Assembly (NCBI GenBank): GCA_004296775.1
Contig: RHGE01000008.1
Location: forward strand, 41,820 to 105,819
Direction: 5' to 3'
DNA length: 64,000 nt
DNA from: Marinilabiliaceae bacterium JC017
Lineage (GTDB): Bacteria; Bacteroidota; Bacteroidia; Bacteroidales; Marinilabiliaceae
Shown here: positions 54,701 to 63,870 of the stretch, in pieces
Position numbering within the stretch: position 1 is the stretch's first letter
Layout: the number at the start of each line of letters is the position of its first letter
Made by a program: the position numbers and the translations under genes
Notes under the pieces: model-generated
Database searches by the model: none
Told to the model about the DNA's origin: nothing
The model's input: the letters and a program-made list of their open reading frames with translations, nothing else

Positions 54701-57700
54701 ACATCCACATCAACAAAACCATCCAGTTGCTTTTCACATCCATTAAGATTTGCGAGCACATAATATCTGGCTGCTTTATCAACTACACTATTAAAGTCAA
54801 TATCACCTCCGGTTCCTGTTACCTGGTTTCCAGTTGGTACTAAAACTCCACTACTCTTTTTAGCTAATTCATAAATAACTCCTATTTCAGAATTTCTAAC
54901 TGTAATCACATCACCATCACCACAACCAGTTCCTTCATGACTTAACTCAAAAACAATTTTATGATCTGGCAGAGGTTTCTCTAGTATAGTAACTTTTCCA
55001 TTCATTTCGATCGCACAGCCGGTAATACCATCCGTCTTTTCTGCGGAAACAGAATAGATACCTCCATCAGAAATTTCAAACGCCATAACTCCACCATTCC
55101 CATCAGTCCATGTTCCTACGGTACCGTCATTTCTCTCCCAACGGTAATGCACATCAGCCTCTGAACCGTCTAGCCTGATAAAGGTGCTCTTGTCCTCACA
55201 ATAATCACCATCTGTGGTAACAGTATACACAGTTGGTAATGGATCCACGACAACAGTTACATTATTATTCATCATTGCCTGACATCCAACACCTGGAATA
55301 GTTACTTGAACTGAATACTCTCCAGCCTCAGTAAATGGACCGGCAAATTTCAGCGGTTCATTATCATCATCTACACTACCAGGTACAGCAGTGCCTAAAG
55401 ACACTCCATCTTTATACAATTGATATAGATAGTCTTTTTGTTGTCCGGCAATCTCAATATTAACTCCCGCACCACCATCACAATAATGACCGTTTTTGTC
55501 AATCAGTAAATCATAACTCTTTGGCGTTGCAACTTTTTTCACTACAACATTTCCGTTCATGGGGAAATCACAACCAGAAGAAGATTTAACCCGAACAGTA
55601 TATGTCCCTTCCTCTGTAAATTTCCCAAAAGAAATCTCTCCATTATTTCCAGGTTTTTTCACACCTGTATCAATTCCATTTCTATATAGAATATAATCTA
55701 CAGTATTGTCATCAAGAGATCCTTCAAGCTTTATTTCCACTCCATCTCCCCCTTCACAATATCTTCCATCCGCGGGTACTCCACTTACATCAAATGCCAC
55801 ATCAGATCCATCACCCAAAATGGTGAAAGTACCTGTCATTAATTGACTACACCCTGTTGCATCCTTAACAGCGTATATTGTATAGACCCCAATCGTTAAC
55901 TGCGCACTAAAAGAAAGAGCATCACCATCATTTCCTGGTAACGTTTCTGTCACCCCACCATTTAACAATAATTGATATGTAACTCCTGTTTGAGAATTAT
56001 CAACACCAATCACCCATCCAGTACCACCATTACATCCAGTCTCTTCATCATTACCGTTAGGTGTAACAAGATTATACTCGATTGGTAATTCATTAACCAC
56101 CACAGTTGTATTATCAACATCACTCGAACAAGTATTATCATCGGATACTTTTACTTCATACAGTCCTGCATCTACCGCAGAAGCTGAAGCTATAGTTATT
56201 TCAGGTGTAGTAAATCCAAGATCTAACCCATCTTTCTTCCATTCAAATTTATAACCAGTTCCTGAACCTCCAGTTGGTGTAGCCGTTAAGACTAACTGAC
56301 TACCTTCACAAACAGGTCCATCATTAACAACTGAAACTTTTGGATTCTCGTTAACTATTACATTTGTTTTTGCTGAAGTGATTACTGAACAACCATTATC
56401 ATCGGTTACCGTAACCTCGTACAATCCATTATCACCAATTGAAGCATTAGCAATAGTTATTTGAGCAGTAGTAATTCCCAAATCAACGTCATCCTTTTTC
56501 CAACTGAAAGTATAACCTGAACCAGAGCCACCGGTTGAGTTAGCTGTTAAAACAATTTGTTGGTCCACACATACAGGAGTTTTATTATCAATGGTAACTG
56601 TAGGAGCAGCATTAACAACAACTGTAATTTTTTCCTCTGCACTTCCACAACTATTTTTATCAGTTACAATCACTGAGTATTCACCACCATCAGACGGCTG
56701 AGCCTTATCAATGGTAAGGACTGAATTATTTTCTCCTGCAATTTCTACACCATTAAACTTCCATATATAAACATAATTACCAGCTCCTCCTGATGCTGTA
56801 GCCGTAATGACTAACTCATTACCTTCACAAACGGCGGGCTTATTACTTATTAAAGATTCAATTATTGGATTCTCATTAACAACAACATCGGTGGTAGCAG
56901 CATCAACACTGGAACATGTATTATCATCAGTTACAGTAACTTTGTATGTTCCTGCATCTATTATTGCAGCAGAAGCAATTGTAATATCAGAAGTAGATAT
57001 TCCTAAATCCACTCCGTCTTTTTCCCAATTATAAGTATATCCAGTTCCGGAACCACCTGTCGGAGTAGCAGTTAGAACTAACTGTTTTCCAACACATACC
57101 GGACTACTGTTAACCACATTTACTGTAGGATTTTCATTAACAACTACATCTGTTGTAGCTGAATATGAACAATTATTTCCATCTACAATTGTCAATGCAT
57201 ATGTACCTGCTTTTGCCAGAGTGATTCCGTTAATCACCGGACTCTGTATGTTACTGGTATAAGTATCCGGACCTGTCCATGAATAAGAAATCATTCCATC
57301 AGGTCCACCGTTCAATTGAAGATCAGCACCTTCACAAACAGCTCCATCATTATTAGCCACCACAATAGTAGCGGCATGAACTACAACATTAACAGAAGAG
57401 GAAGCACTTCCACATCCTATTTTGTCAGTAACGGTAACCTCATAATTACCTCCTTCAGCAGGCGTTGCTTTATTAACTGTTAATGTAGAATTACTCTCAC
57501 CAGCAATTACAGTACCATCTTTCTTCCAAACATAAACATAATCACCAGCTCCTCCTGCCGTTGTAGCTTCAATAGTTATAGAACTACCTTCACAGACAGG
57601 ACTATTACTTGTTAAACCTGTAATTACAGGACTACTGTTAACTTTCACTTCAGTTATTGCAGCTACCTGACTAACACATGCATTATCATCTGTTACAGTT

Positions 57701-60700
57701 ACTTCAAAAATACCGGCATCATCAGATGTCGCATTTGCGATGGTAATCGTACCAGTGGCAATTCCCATATCTTCACCATCCTTCTTCCATGAGAATGTAT
57801 AACCTGTACCGGAACCTCCAGCAGGTGTGGCAGTTATAATAACTTGATTTCCTTCACAAACCGGACTACTATTGACTACGGTTACTGTAGGATTAGGATT
57901 TACAATCACATCCGTAACTACAGAATTTTGACAAGTATTTGCATCTGTTACAGTCAGTTTATAAGCCCCGGCTTGTCCTACTGAAATATTAGTAATTAAA
58001 GGACTTTGTTCATTACTAGCATAACTATCCGGGCCTTCCCAAGAATATGCTGCAAAACCATCTGGTCCACCTATTAACTGAAGGTTGCTACCCTCACATT
58101 TTGCTCCATTGTTTGAAGCAGTTGGAGTTGGCAAAGGATGAACAGTAACATCAATTGATTTTGTAGCACTTCCACAACCTTCATCATCACTTACTTTTAC
58201 TTCATAATTTCCTGAATCACTAATTTGGGCATTCGTTATTGTTAGCACAGCAGCAGTTTGTCCAGGTATTACAACACCGGCCTTCTTCCATTCATAAACA
58301 TAATTACCGCTTCCTCCTGTTGCTGTAGCAGTAATGCTTAATTCACTATTCAAACAAACCGGATCATTATAAACCAATGTTGTAATTTCAGGATTATCCA
58401 AAACAACCAATTCGGTTGTTGCTGAACTAATAGCTTGACAGGCAAGTCCATCAGTAACAGTTACTTTATAAATACCTGCATCATCAACTCCTGCGGCACC
58501 AATAGTTATCTGTCCAGTACTAATTCCAAGATCGGCACCGTTTTTTTCCCACGAGAAAGTATAACCAGCGCCAGAACCTCCTGCAGGTGTTGCAGTTATG
58601 ACAGCTTGCTTACCAATACACACCGGTCCGTTATTTACTGCGGATACGGTAGGAGCAGCATTAACAACAACATTGGTTGTCTGAGTTACATCACCACAAC
58701 CAAGATCATCATGAACCGTTACTTTGTAACTACCAGCATCACTAATTTCTGCATTTGAAATACTGATTACATCAGACGTTTCACCTGTTAGAAGAATACC
58801 ATCCTTCTCCCATTTATAAATATAATTTCCGCTGCCGCCAGCTACAGTAGCGGTAATAGTTAACTGAGTATTTTGACAAACAGGACTATTACTACTAAAA
58901 TCAGTAATAGTAGGATTTTCATTAACAACAACGGAAGTAGCAGCTGCTGCAATACTTGAACAAGCATTGTCATCTTTTACTGTTACTTCATAAGTTCCGG
59001 CATCACCGATAGCAGCGGCTCCAATTGTTATTTGCTCGGTTGTAAATCCAAGATCAGCACCATCCTTTTTCCACGAGTAGGTATATCCAGTTCCGGACCC
59101 TCCGGCAGGTGTAGCAGTAATAGTTATTTGTTTCCCCTCACAAACCGGACCACTATTTGTTGCCGTCACGGTAGGATTAGCATTGACCACCACATCGGTA
59201 GTCACAGAATTCTGACAAGTATTCCCGTCAGTTACTGTTAAAGTATATGTACCAGCTTTACCTAACGTTACCCCACTAATCAAGGGCTTCTGAGAATTAC
59301 TGGTAAAACTTTCAGGTCCAACCCATGAATAAGAAGTCAATCCATCAGGACCTCCGGTCAGCTCAACGTCTCCTCCCTCACAAACAGGTCCGTCATTAGT
59401 AGCCGTTGGATTTGGAAGGGCATGAACGGTTACATTTATATTTGAAGCTGAGCTCTCACAGCCAATTAAATCCTTAACAATCACCTCATAATTACCGGAA
59501 TCAGCAGGCTTCGCATTAGCTATTGATAACACAGCATTGGTTTCACCCGGAATAACTACACCGTCCTTCTTCCAGATGTAAACATAATTACCGTCACCTC
59601 CTGATGCTGTAGCCGTAATACTTAATAGTGACCCATCACAAACCGGATCATTATAACTAAGATTATCTATTTGTGGATTCTCATTTACTATTAAAATGGT
59701 TTTTGCAGAAGCAACACTTGCACACCCATGACTATCAGTCACAGTCACTTCGTACTCACCAGCATCATTTATCGCAGCAGCCCCAATAGTAATTTGTGCC
59801 GTTGTAATTCCTAAATCAACGCCTCCTTTTTTCCAACTGAAAGAATAACCTGCTCCAGAACCTCCTGCCGGAACAGCAGTTATTGTAACCTGAGAACCTA
59901 CACAAACCGGTCCACTATTAGAAACTGTCACTGTAGGGTTTTCATAAACAATAACATCCGTGGTTATCGAATTTTCACAAGTATTCCCATCCGTTACGGT
60001 TAAGGTATATGTCCCGGCATTGACAAGGGTTACATTATTAATTAACGGTTTTTGTTCATTGCTCGTAAAACTATCGGGACCAGACCAAGAATAGGAAGTC
60101 AATCCATCGGGACCTCCATCCAACTCCAGATTTTTTCCTTCACAAACAGGCCCACTATTGCTTGCCGTAGGATTAGGCAATGCATTAACAACTACATTGA
60201 CAACTAATTCTGTACTTTCACAGCCATTACTATCAGTAACCTTCACCCCATAATTAGCAGCATCTGCTAATTGGGCATTAGCAATAGATAAAGTAGAACC
60301 AGTCTCTCCAATTATTGGATTTCCATCTTTTGTCCAGGCATACGTTACATAAGTCCCGCTTCCACCAGATGGGGCAGCAGTTAATTTAAGTGTTGATCCA
60401 ACACAAACAGGATCATTATAGGTAAGGTTATCGATTTGTGGATTTTCATTTACAATAACAATAGTTTTAGCGGAAGCTACACTTGAACATGCATGACTAT
60501 CCGTAACTGTCACTTCGTATTCACCAGCATCTACTACTGCAGCTGCCCCTATAGTAATTTGGGCGGTAGCAATCCCCAAATCAACACCGTCTTTTTTCCA
60601 GCTGAATGTATAACCTGTACCGGATCCCCCTGCAGGAACCGCTGTTATGGTAACTTGCGATCCAACACAAGCCGGACTACTATTGGAAACCGTTACGGTA

Positions 60701-61701
60701 GGATTTTCATATACTATTACATCGGTGGTTGCCGTATTCTGACAACTATTACCATCGGTTACGGTTAATATATAAGTTCCAGCCTTATCAGCTGTTATGC
60801 TACTAATTAAAGGACTCTGTTCATTGCTAGAAAAGCCATCAGGACCAGACCATGCATAAGTTGTTAACCCATCGGGGGCGGCGGTTAATTGTAAGTTTTT
60901 CCCTTCACATACTGGACCACCATTTGATGCAATTGGATTTGGTTTTGGATTAACCGTAACAGTAGCAGAACCATTCATCGCCTTCACACAAGCATTATCT
61001 GCGGAATTTTTTGCTTCCACCGTATAGGTATCCGCAGCTGAAACTGAAAAATCGATTGGACCTCCAGACCCATTCATTGGAAATCCAACCGGATTTCCCG
61101 AACTATTTAATAAGAAGTATTCTATTCCTGTTTCCGATCCCGCCAGAGTTAACGTAGCAGACTCACCTTGACAAACACCCTGATCCGATCCAAAATCAAA
61201 TACCGACGGCGTCTGATAAACAATTGTATAATCATTGTTTGTAGATCCCACCGGTAAGCCGATTTCATTGAGCTGAATATAACTAAAATAAATCCTCACG
61301 CCGTAATAGGCAGGATCAACCTTATCAGGATAAAAACGAAAAACAGTAGACTGCCCGGTCCCTACATACTCACCCCATTCAGGATGCTCCACTGCCTTAC
61401 CAACAAAAGTGGTGATGGTCCATTCAATAGACTTGGCTGCCGGGTCCCAGCTAGGTGGAACAAGATCTTCCGGACTACTCTCTGAACAGTATGAATCACC
61501 TAAACTAGGAATTGTTCCAGTTGCACCTGATGCACTTTTTAGAATAGGCCCCTTGGCCTTATACATTTGGTTGAAATAATTCGTAATTGTCCTTTTCTCT
61601 TTCCTAGAAATCTCTTTTTGACCATGGATTGGCTGCGCACAAAGCATCAACATACCCAAGGAAACTACTAAAAGAGTTCTGAAATATTTCATTCTGTTCA
61701 T
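51730..61701 (-). CDS. Giant Ig-repeat surface protein with T9SS type B sorting domain
   Basis: This 3323-residue secreted protein has a signal peptide (residues 1-27), an N-terminal domain (to about 230), 19 Ig-like domains of about 85 residues (about 230-1850), about 13 domains of a second Cys-containing type (YCxGGxGVxIxLxGS..VxYxLY), a cadherin-like domain, and a C-terminal type B sorting domain (VPNAFSPNSDGYNDLFVISG, YNRWGTIVY, LPNGTYFYVFKV, YSGYIELRR). The first 19 domains belong to three kinds in the order CAB, CAB, CAB, AB, CAB, CAB, A, A. Such proteins are surface adhesins or gliding/biofilm factors attached after type IX export. It heads a gene group with PorP/SprF, a PorE-like and a SPOR-like protein. 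Confidence 0.93.
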   Translation of the reverse strand: MNRMKYFRTLLVVSLGMLMLCAQPIHGQKEISRKEKRTITNYFNQMYKAKGPILKSASGATGTIPSLGDSYCSESSPEDLVPPSWDPAAKSIEWTITTFVGKAVEHPEWGEYVGTGQSTVFRFYPDKVDPAYYGVRIYFSYIQLNEIGLPVGSTNNDYTIVYQTPSVFDFGSDQGVCQGESATLTLAGSETGIEYFLLNSSGNPVGFPMNGSGGPIDFSVSAADTYTVEAKNSADNACVKAMNGSATVTVNPKPNPIASNGGPVCEGKNLQLTAAPDGLTTYAWSGPDGFSSNEQSPLISSITADKAGTYILTVTDGNSCQNTATTDVIVYENPTVTVSNSSPACVGSQVTITAVPAGGSGTGYTFSWKKDGVDLGIATAQITIGAAAVVDAGEYEVTVTDSHACSSVASAKTIVIVNENPQIDNLTYNDPVCVGSTLKLTAAPSGGSGTYVTYAWTKDGNPIIGETGSTLSIANAQLADAANYGVKVTDSNGCESTELVVNVVVNALPNPTASNSGPVCEGKNLELDGGPDGLTSYSWSGPDSFTSNEQKPLINNVTLVNAGTYTLTVTDGNTCENSITTDVIVYENPTVTVSNSGPVCVGSQVTITAVPAGGSGAGYSFSWKKGGVDLGITTAQITIGAAAINDAGEYEVTVTDSHGCASVASAKTILIVNENPQIDNLSYNDPVCDGSLLSITATASGGDGNYVYIWKKDGVVIPGETNAVLSIANAKPADSGNYEVIVKDLIGCESSASNINVTVHALPNPTATNDGPVCEGGDVELTGGPDGLTSYSWVGPESFTSNSQKPLISGVTLGKAGTYTLTVTDGNTCQNSVTTDVVVNANPTVTATNSGPVCEGKQITITATPAGGSGTGYTYSWKKDGADLGFTTEQITIGAAAIGDAGTYEVTVKDDNACSSIAAAATSVVVNENPTITDFSSNSPVCQNTQLTITATVAGGSGNYIYKWEKDGILLTGETSDVISISNAEISDAGSYKVTVHDDLGCGDVTQTTNVVVNAAPTVSAVNNGPVCIGKQAVITATPAGGSGAGYTFSWEKNGADLGISTGQITIGAAGVDDAGIYKVTVTDGLACQAISSATTELVVLDNPEITTLVYNDPVCLNSELSITATATGGSGNYVYEWKKAGVVIPGQTAAVLTITNAQISDSGNYEVKVSDDEGCGSATKSIDVTVHPLPTPTASNNGAKCEGSNLQLIGGPDGFAAYSWEGPDSYASNEQSPLITNISVGQAGAYKLTVTDANTCQNSVVTDVIVNPNPTVTVVNSSPVCEGNQVIITATPAGGSGTGYTFSWKKDGEDMGIATGTITIANATSDDAGIFEVTVTDDNACVSQVAAITEVKVNSSPVITGLTSNSPVCEGSSITIEATTAGGAGDYVYVWKKDGTVIAGESNSTLTVNKATPAEGGNYEVTVTDKIGCGSASSSVNVVVHAATIVVANNDGAVCEGADLQLNGGPDGMISYSWTGPDTYTSNIQSPVINGITLAKAGTYALTIVDGNNCSYSATTDVVVNENPTVNVVNSSPVCVGKQLVLTATPTGGSGTGYTYNWEKDGVDLGISTSDITIASAAIIDAGTYKVTVTDDNTCSSVDAATTDVVVNENPIIESLISNKPAVCEGNELVITATASGGAGNYVYIWKFNGVEIAGENNSVLTIDKAQPSDGGEYSVIVTDKNSCGSAEEKITVVVNAAPTVTIDNKTPVCVDQQIVLTANSTGGSGSGYTFSWKKDDVDLGITTAQITIANASIGDNGLYEVTVTDDNGCSVITSAKTNVIVNENPKVSVVNDGPVCEGSQLVLTATPTGGSGTGYKFEWKKDGLDLGFTTPEITIASASAVDAGLYEVKVSDDNTCSSDVDNTTVVVNELPIEYNLVTPNGNDEETGCNGGTGWVIGVDNSQTGVTYQLLLNGGVTETLPGNDGDALSFSAQLTIGVYTIYAVKDATGCSQLMTGTFTILGDGSDVAFDVSGVPADGRYCEGGDGVEIKLEGSLDDNTVDYILYRNGIDTGVKKPGNNGEISFGKFTEEGTYTVRVKSSSGCDFPMNGNVVVKKVATPKSYDLLIDKNGHYCDGGAGVNIEIAGQQKDYLYQLYKDGVSLGTAVPGSVDDDNEPLKFAGPFTEAGEYSVQVTIPGVGCQAMMNNNVTVVVDPLPTVYTVTTDGDYCEDKSTFIRLDGSEADVHYRWERNDGTVGTWTDGNGGVMAFEISDGGIYSVSAEKTDGITGCAIEMNGKVTILEKPLPDHKIVFELSHEGTGCGDGDVITVRNSEIGVIYELAKKSSGVLVPTGNQVTGTGGDIDFNSVVDKAARYYVLANLNGCEKQLDGFVDVDVPGAINKYNVTGSGDICNGDPGVVFGLDSSEDGVKYTLYLVDGAGAGVDKIINAQVGSGSTLTFDLANEEGTYYVLGNSGVCDVEMLNRVTLTVNSLPVAYQMTGSGFFCDPAEGAVIGIDGSEEKVEYTLQFNDGAGNRNWATAVGGASAEPIVFGKYTDLGDYTVIAKTEKGCTSSMNGTVKTQQVSAPTDFRVNSDKTEYCDDEAGADLVIEHSESDVVYQVLDASDVIVAEIPGDGSDNLKLGTFKDNTYKVVAAYGGDACPVNMNGGASISITEINRPKKYNLSVNNDNVCGTSGTVLTLDNSENGIMYQLLGDDVIVSGEEKLGDGSPVNWNVSESGSGTVIYEVNAVNAGACELSMGTVDVNYKAAPTEVNVIPVNPSYCQGSEGVKIGLETNEDGVGYELVNNVDETVDFIRGTGSATPSYFSIPHEAGTYTIKSTYLASGCEHTFITPIVINEQEGPAKLAVVTEGGRNLIGDEVIIENSVSGVTYQLYFNDTSVGDAIVSNGGRISFGVQNEAGNYTVQATNTNGCQNWMEQLVLSADLIPDSDISSPKADWCEDDEPVIQIDGTKTGIRYDVYNEAGQVVGQGNGNGGTILIKDKTPVDFDGASNRLLEYRISATDINSGQTKDLGSQEVTVWQEPTVFNATSYYGSSKSEDSKLYDDDEHLPVKSVEIAKCQLSENVIISLNNFEKDFVYRLYYDSSNANNFDEVPGSQKIGGSDNLDWTLSKFGYYKIGVDNKGCASVRFMRDNSHIKLRKYANPLAVKDTLRVESGYTVGDIDVSLNDNVDNGGLREKDGSISYKFEVIDPDKLPEKEQYQHIGTSTIIDSHMSYTKLPGFFGKDSLAYRIYLSDEINCRDISDTAKVLVIVGNKKLDGKSILVPNAFSPNSDGYNDLFVISGIDNMSSSSLEVYNRWGTIVYRSKGQKYANDWDGKANAGSMVSIGEDLPNGTYFYVFKVAVIKEVDNNKEEVEENYSGYIELRR

Positions 61702-61729
61702 AGATGTAAGTTTATCTAGTCCCCAAAAA

Positions 61730-61768
61730 CTATTTGGATAGATGGTTGTTCTCCAAATAGCAAAAATA
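61730..61768 (-). promoter_or_regulatory. Inverted repeat and -7 element upstream of the giant gene
   Basis: CTATTTGGA (61730-61738) and TCCAAATAG (61752-61760) form a perfect 9-bp inverted repeat. TATTTTTG on the minus strand (61761-61768) matches TAnnTTTG. The repeat therefore overlaps the likely start of transcription and could be an operator. The rest of the gene-free stretch 61769-62333 shows only a small hairpin, GGTATT-GAGC-AATACC (62276-62291). Confidence 0.4.
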
Positions 61769-62333
61769 ATTTTATTCTTTTATCCATAATGGTCTTAGCC
61801 GATATTTCTATTAAAATGTTATCAACAGCTAGCCATTAGCGTTAGACAAAACAAGAATTTTTACTTTCACATTAACATATAAAACAAGGTTTTTTCCTTT
61901 GCTCTCCATCAGGAACGACCTCATATTGTAGCTTTTATACTACTATTTCTCAAAATTTTTTCTTTATCCCTCCTTGAATTAACTCCGTAAACCTCTCCTG
62001 TTAAGAAACGGTCTAAATTTCAATGAGTGATTAACAATATTTAACGTTTGTACGCCTCTCCACCTAATAAGTTTCACCCTTTCGTGCTCTAGACCACGGA
62101 AAACAGGTGATTCATCACAATTATTTTCTTTTAGACACTAAAACCTTATGTTCTGATCAAAAGAGTAGCACCGAAAGATGGCTTTCTCTATCCACATATC
62201 AGTTCACAAACCAGTTATCAACAAGGTCACTGAAGTCATTGTCCCTTTCTCATCAAATTAACACGCGACAATAAAGGTATTGAGCAATACCAATCGTTCA
62301 TTTCCAGCACCAAATCACACAACACTATATGGC

Positions 62334-62987
62334 TTAATACCGAACAGACACCCCAAGCCCTTCAAGTATGGCCGGATCGTTTTCCAGGGCAATGCGCGCA
62401 ATTTTTATATAATCACTGATCCAATGTTGAAAAGTGATGGTCATCTCCTTCTTTTCACGGGTTAGTTTCTTTAATTCCCCGGAAATCTTGACACACTTAT
62501 CTGATAGTTCACTGAGTTTATCCAGTTCTGCTCTTAATGCAGCAATATGTGTCACCTGGACTCCATAACGACTGAAGGGTTCGAGAAACTCTTCATGGCG
62601 GGTTATGTTACGACAAAACAATGACGCCTGATAAAACCACTCTTTATAAGTCCGTGCACGGGGGCCTTCCAAAAGCAGTGATTTTTTAGCATCCTCATTA
62701 TCGTCAAAGGTTATGCGGGCAATTTTCAAATACTTCATATACATTTTCCGCGCCTTTACCAACTGCTCTTGCTTAATAGAAAACCAATATACCTTCATGC
62801 GTGCTTTCATGACATGGTCATCTGATATTCGAGAAAGCTTGCTATACATCTCTTCACCTTCGGATAAACGTTGGTCGTTATATCCATAAGCTAAAAATGC
62901 CTCCCGCATTTTTTCATCTTTGCTTCGACGGATCAATCTCTTAGTCTTATCCAGAAATTCATCCTTTTTCAGCTTTGTGTAATGCAT
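62334..62987 (-). CDS. Helical protein of unknown function with an internal duplication
   Basis: I do not recognise a family with a known role for this 217-residue cytoplasmic protein. It is charged and almost wholly helical, without membrane segment or signal peptide. The two halves resemble each other: YMKYLKIARITFDDNEDAKK in the first and WISDYIKIARIALENDPAIL in the second, each following a long amphipathic helix. This suggests a tandem four-helix repeat. The start at ATG 62987 is the only good one. It lies upstream of the giant adhesin on the same strand but is separated by over 600 bp, so no link is claimed. Confidence 0.75.
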   Translation of the reverse strand: MHYTKLKKDEFLDKTKRLIRRSKDEKMREAFLAYGYNDQRLSEGEEMYSKLSRISDDHVMKARMKVYWFSIKQEQLVKARKMYMKYLKIARITFDDNEDAKKSLLLEGPRARTYKEWFYQASLFCRNITRHEEFLEPFSRYGVQVTHIAALRAELDKLSELSDKCVKISGELKKLTREKKEMTITFQHWISDYIKIARIALENDPAILEGLGVSVRY

Positions 62988-63532
62988 ATTTTCTGTTAAT
63001 ATCTTAGGCTATACTATATATACATGTATCTGAAAGATAAAACATATATGCAATTTTTAATTTATTTCTTTCTTTTGCAAATTTATATTTTCTTTTTTTT
63101 ATTTGTTGTAATCTGATTTTAATTTGTATTGATACTTGATAAGATAATATTAGAGCAATAAAATATTAGATAAATGAAAATTAAAAGTATATAGATTAAT
63201 GTTTTAATAAGATTAATTCAATTCTTTATTAGAAAACTCATCTTATGATTTAGAATGATTATAATTAAATACCGACTGGATCTTCCTATTTTTATTTAAA
63301 ATCATATCATATTTAGAAAATGATTTTACTCAAACGGAGACTATTTAATTACCTACTGTGAACAAATTGACTGTTGATCATGAATTAAAAGATTCTACGC
63401 TATAGGAGATGAATAAATGATGTAAAGAATCAAATAGACGAAACTATGCAGGCAGATTCATTATCTGTTTGTTACGTTTTTACAACACCGTATAAACAAG
63501 GAGGGACGCAAATATGGCCGACGGAAAATAGC
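62988..63532. other. AT-rich gene-free spacer
   Basis: This spacer is very AT-rich, especially 63040-63330. No open frame, repeat family or structure could be supported in it. Confidence 0.4.
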
Positions 63533-63652
63533 ATCTAACCTGGACAAACCACAAAAACACTATGACATTAGTATAATGTATCAAGATTATGCATGACCCG
63601 GATTACAAAAAGGAAGCGAATACTATGGATAAGATACCTATGTTTTTTCAGG
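63533..63652 (-). repeat. R2 repeat, reverse copy
   Basis: ACCTGGACAAACCACAAAAA, AATGTATCAAGATTATGCAT, GACCCGGATTACAAAAAGGA and ATGGATAAGATACCTATG follow the reverse R2 order, with more changes than the other copies. Confidence 0.5.
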
Positions 63653-63870
63653 AGTGACCTGAAAAAAAAGCCTCTTCGAGGGATGTTGCCTTTAACTGAT
63701 TGTTTTAACAAGACAATAGATCGTTAGATAATAGACATTAGACCTACTTATATCAAATTCATTGGTAATCTCATAACAGCTTGAATTATGAAATGATTCT
63801 CATACAATTACTAATGATTAACGATCTATTGACAGCATAGACAACAATAAAATTGAACAACATGTTCCGG
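63653..63870 (-). repeat. R3 remnant interrupted by an R1 element
   Basis: GCCTCTTCGAGGGATGTTGC and TGATTGTTTTAACAAGA (63670-63713) match one end of R3. AATTGAACAACATGTT (63852-63867) matches its other end. Between them sits the complete R1 element 63714-63831. Confidence 0.5.
63714..63831 (+). repeat. R1 repeat with perfect ends
   Basis: CAATAGATCGTTA (63714-63726) and TAACGATCTATTG (63819-63831) are perfect 13-bp inverted repeats. GATAATAGACATTAGACC lies inside. At 118 bp this is the cleanest R1 copy and defines its ends. Confidence 0.8.

Noticed and set aside
58435..58758. Plus-strand frames within the giant adhesin gene (also 59032-59241, 60493-60768, 56807-57034)
   Set aside because: They are antisense reflections of the repeated Ig-domain coding sequence.
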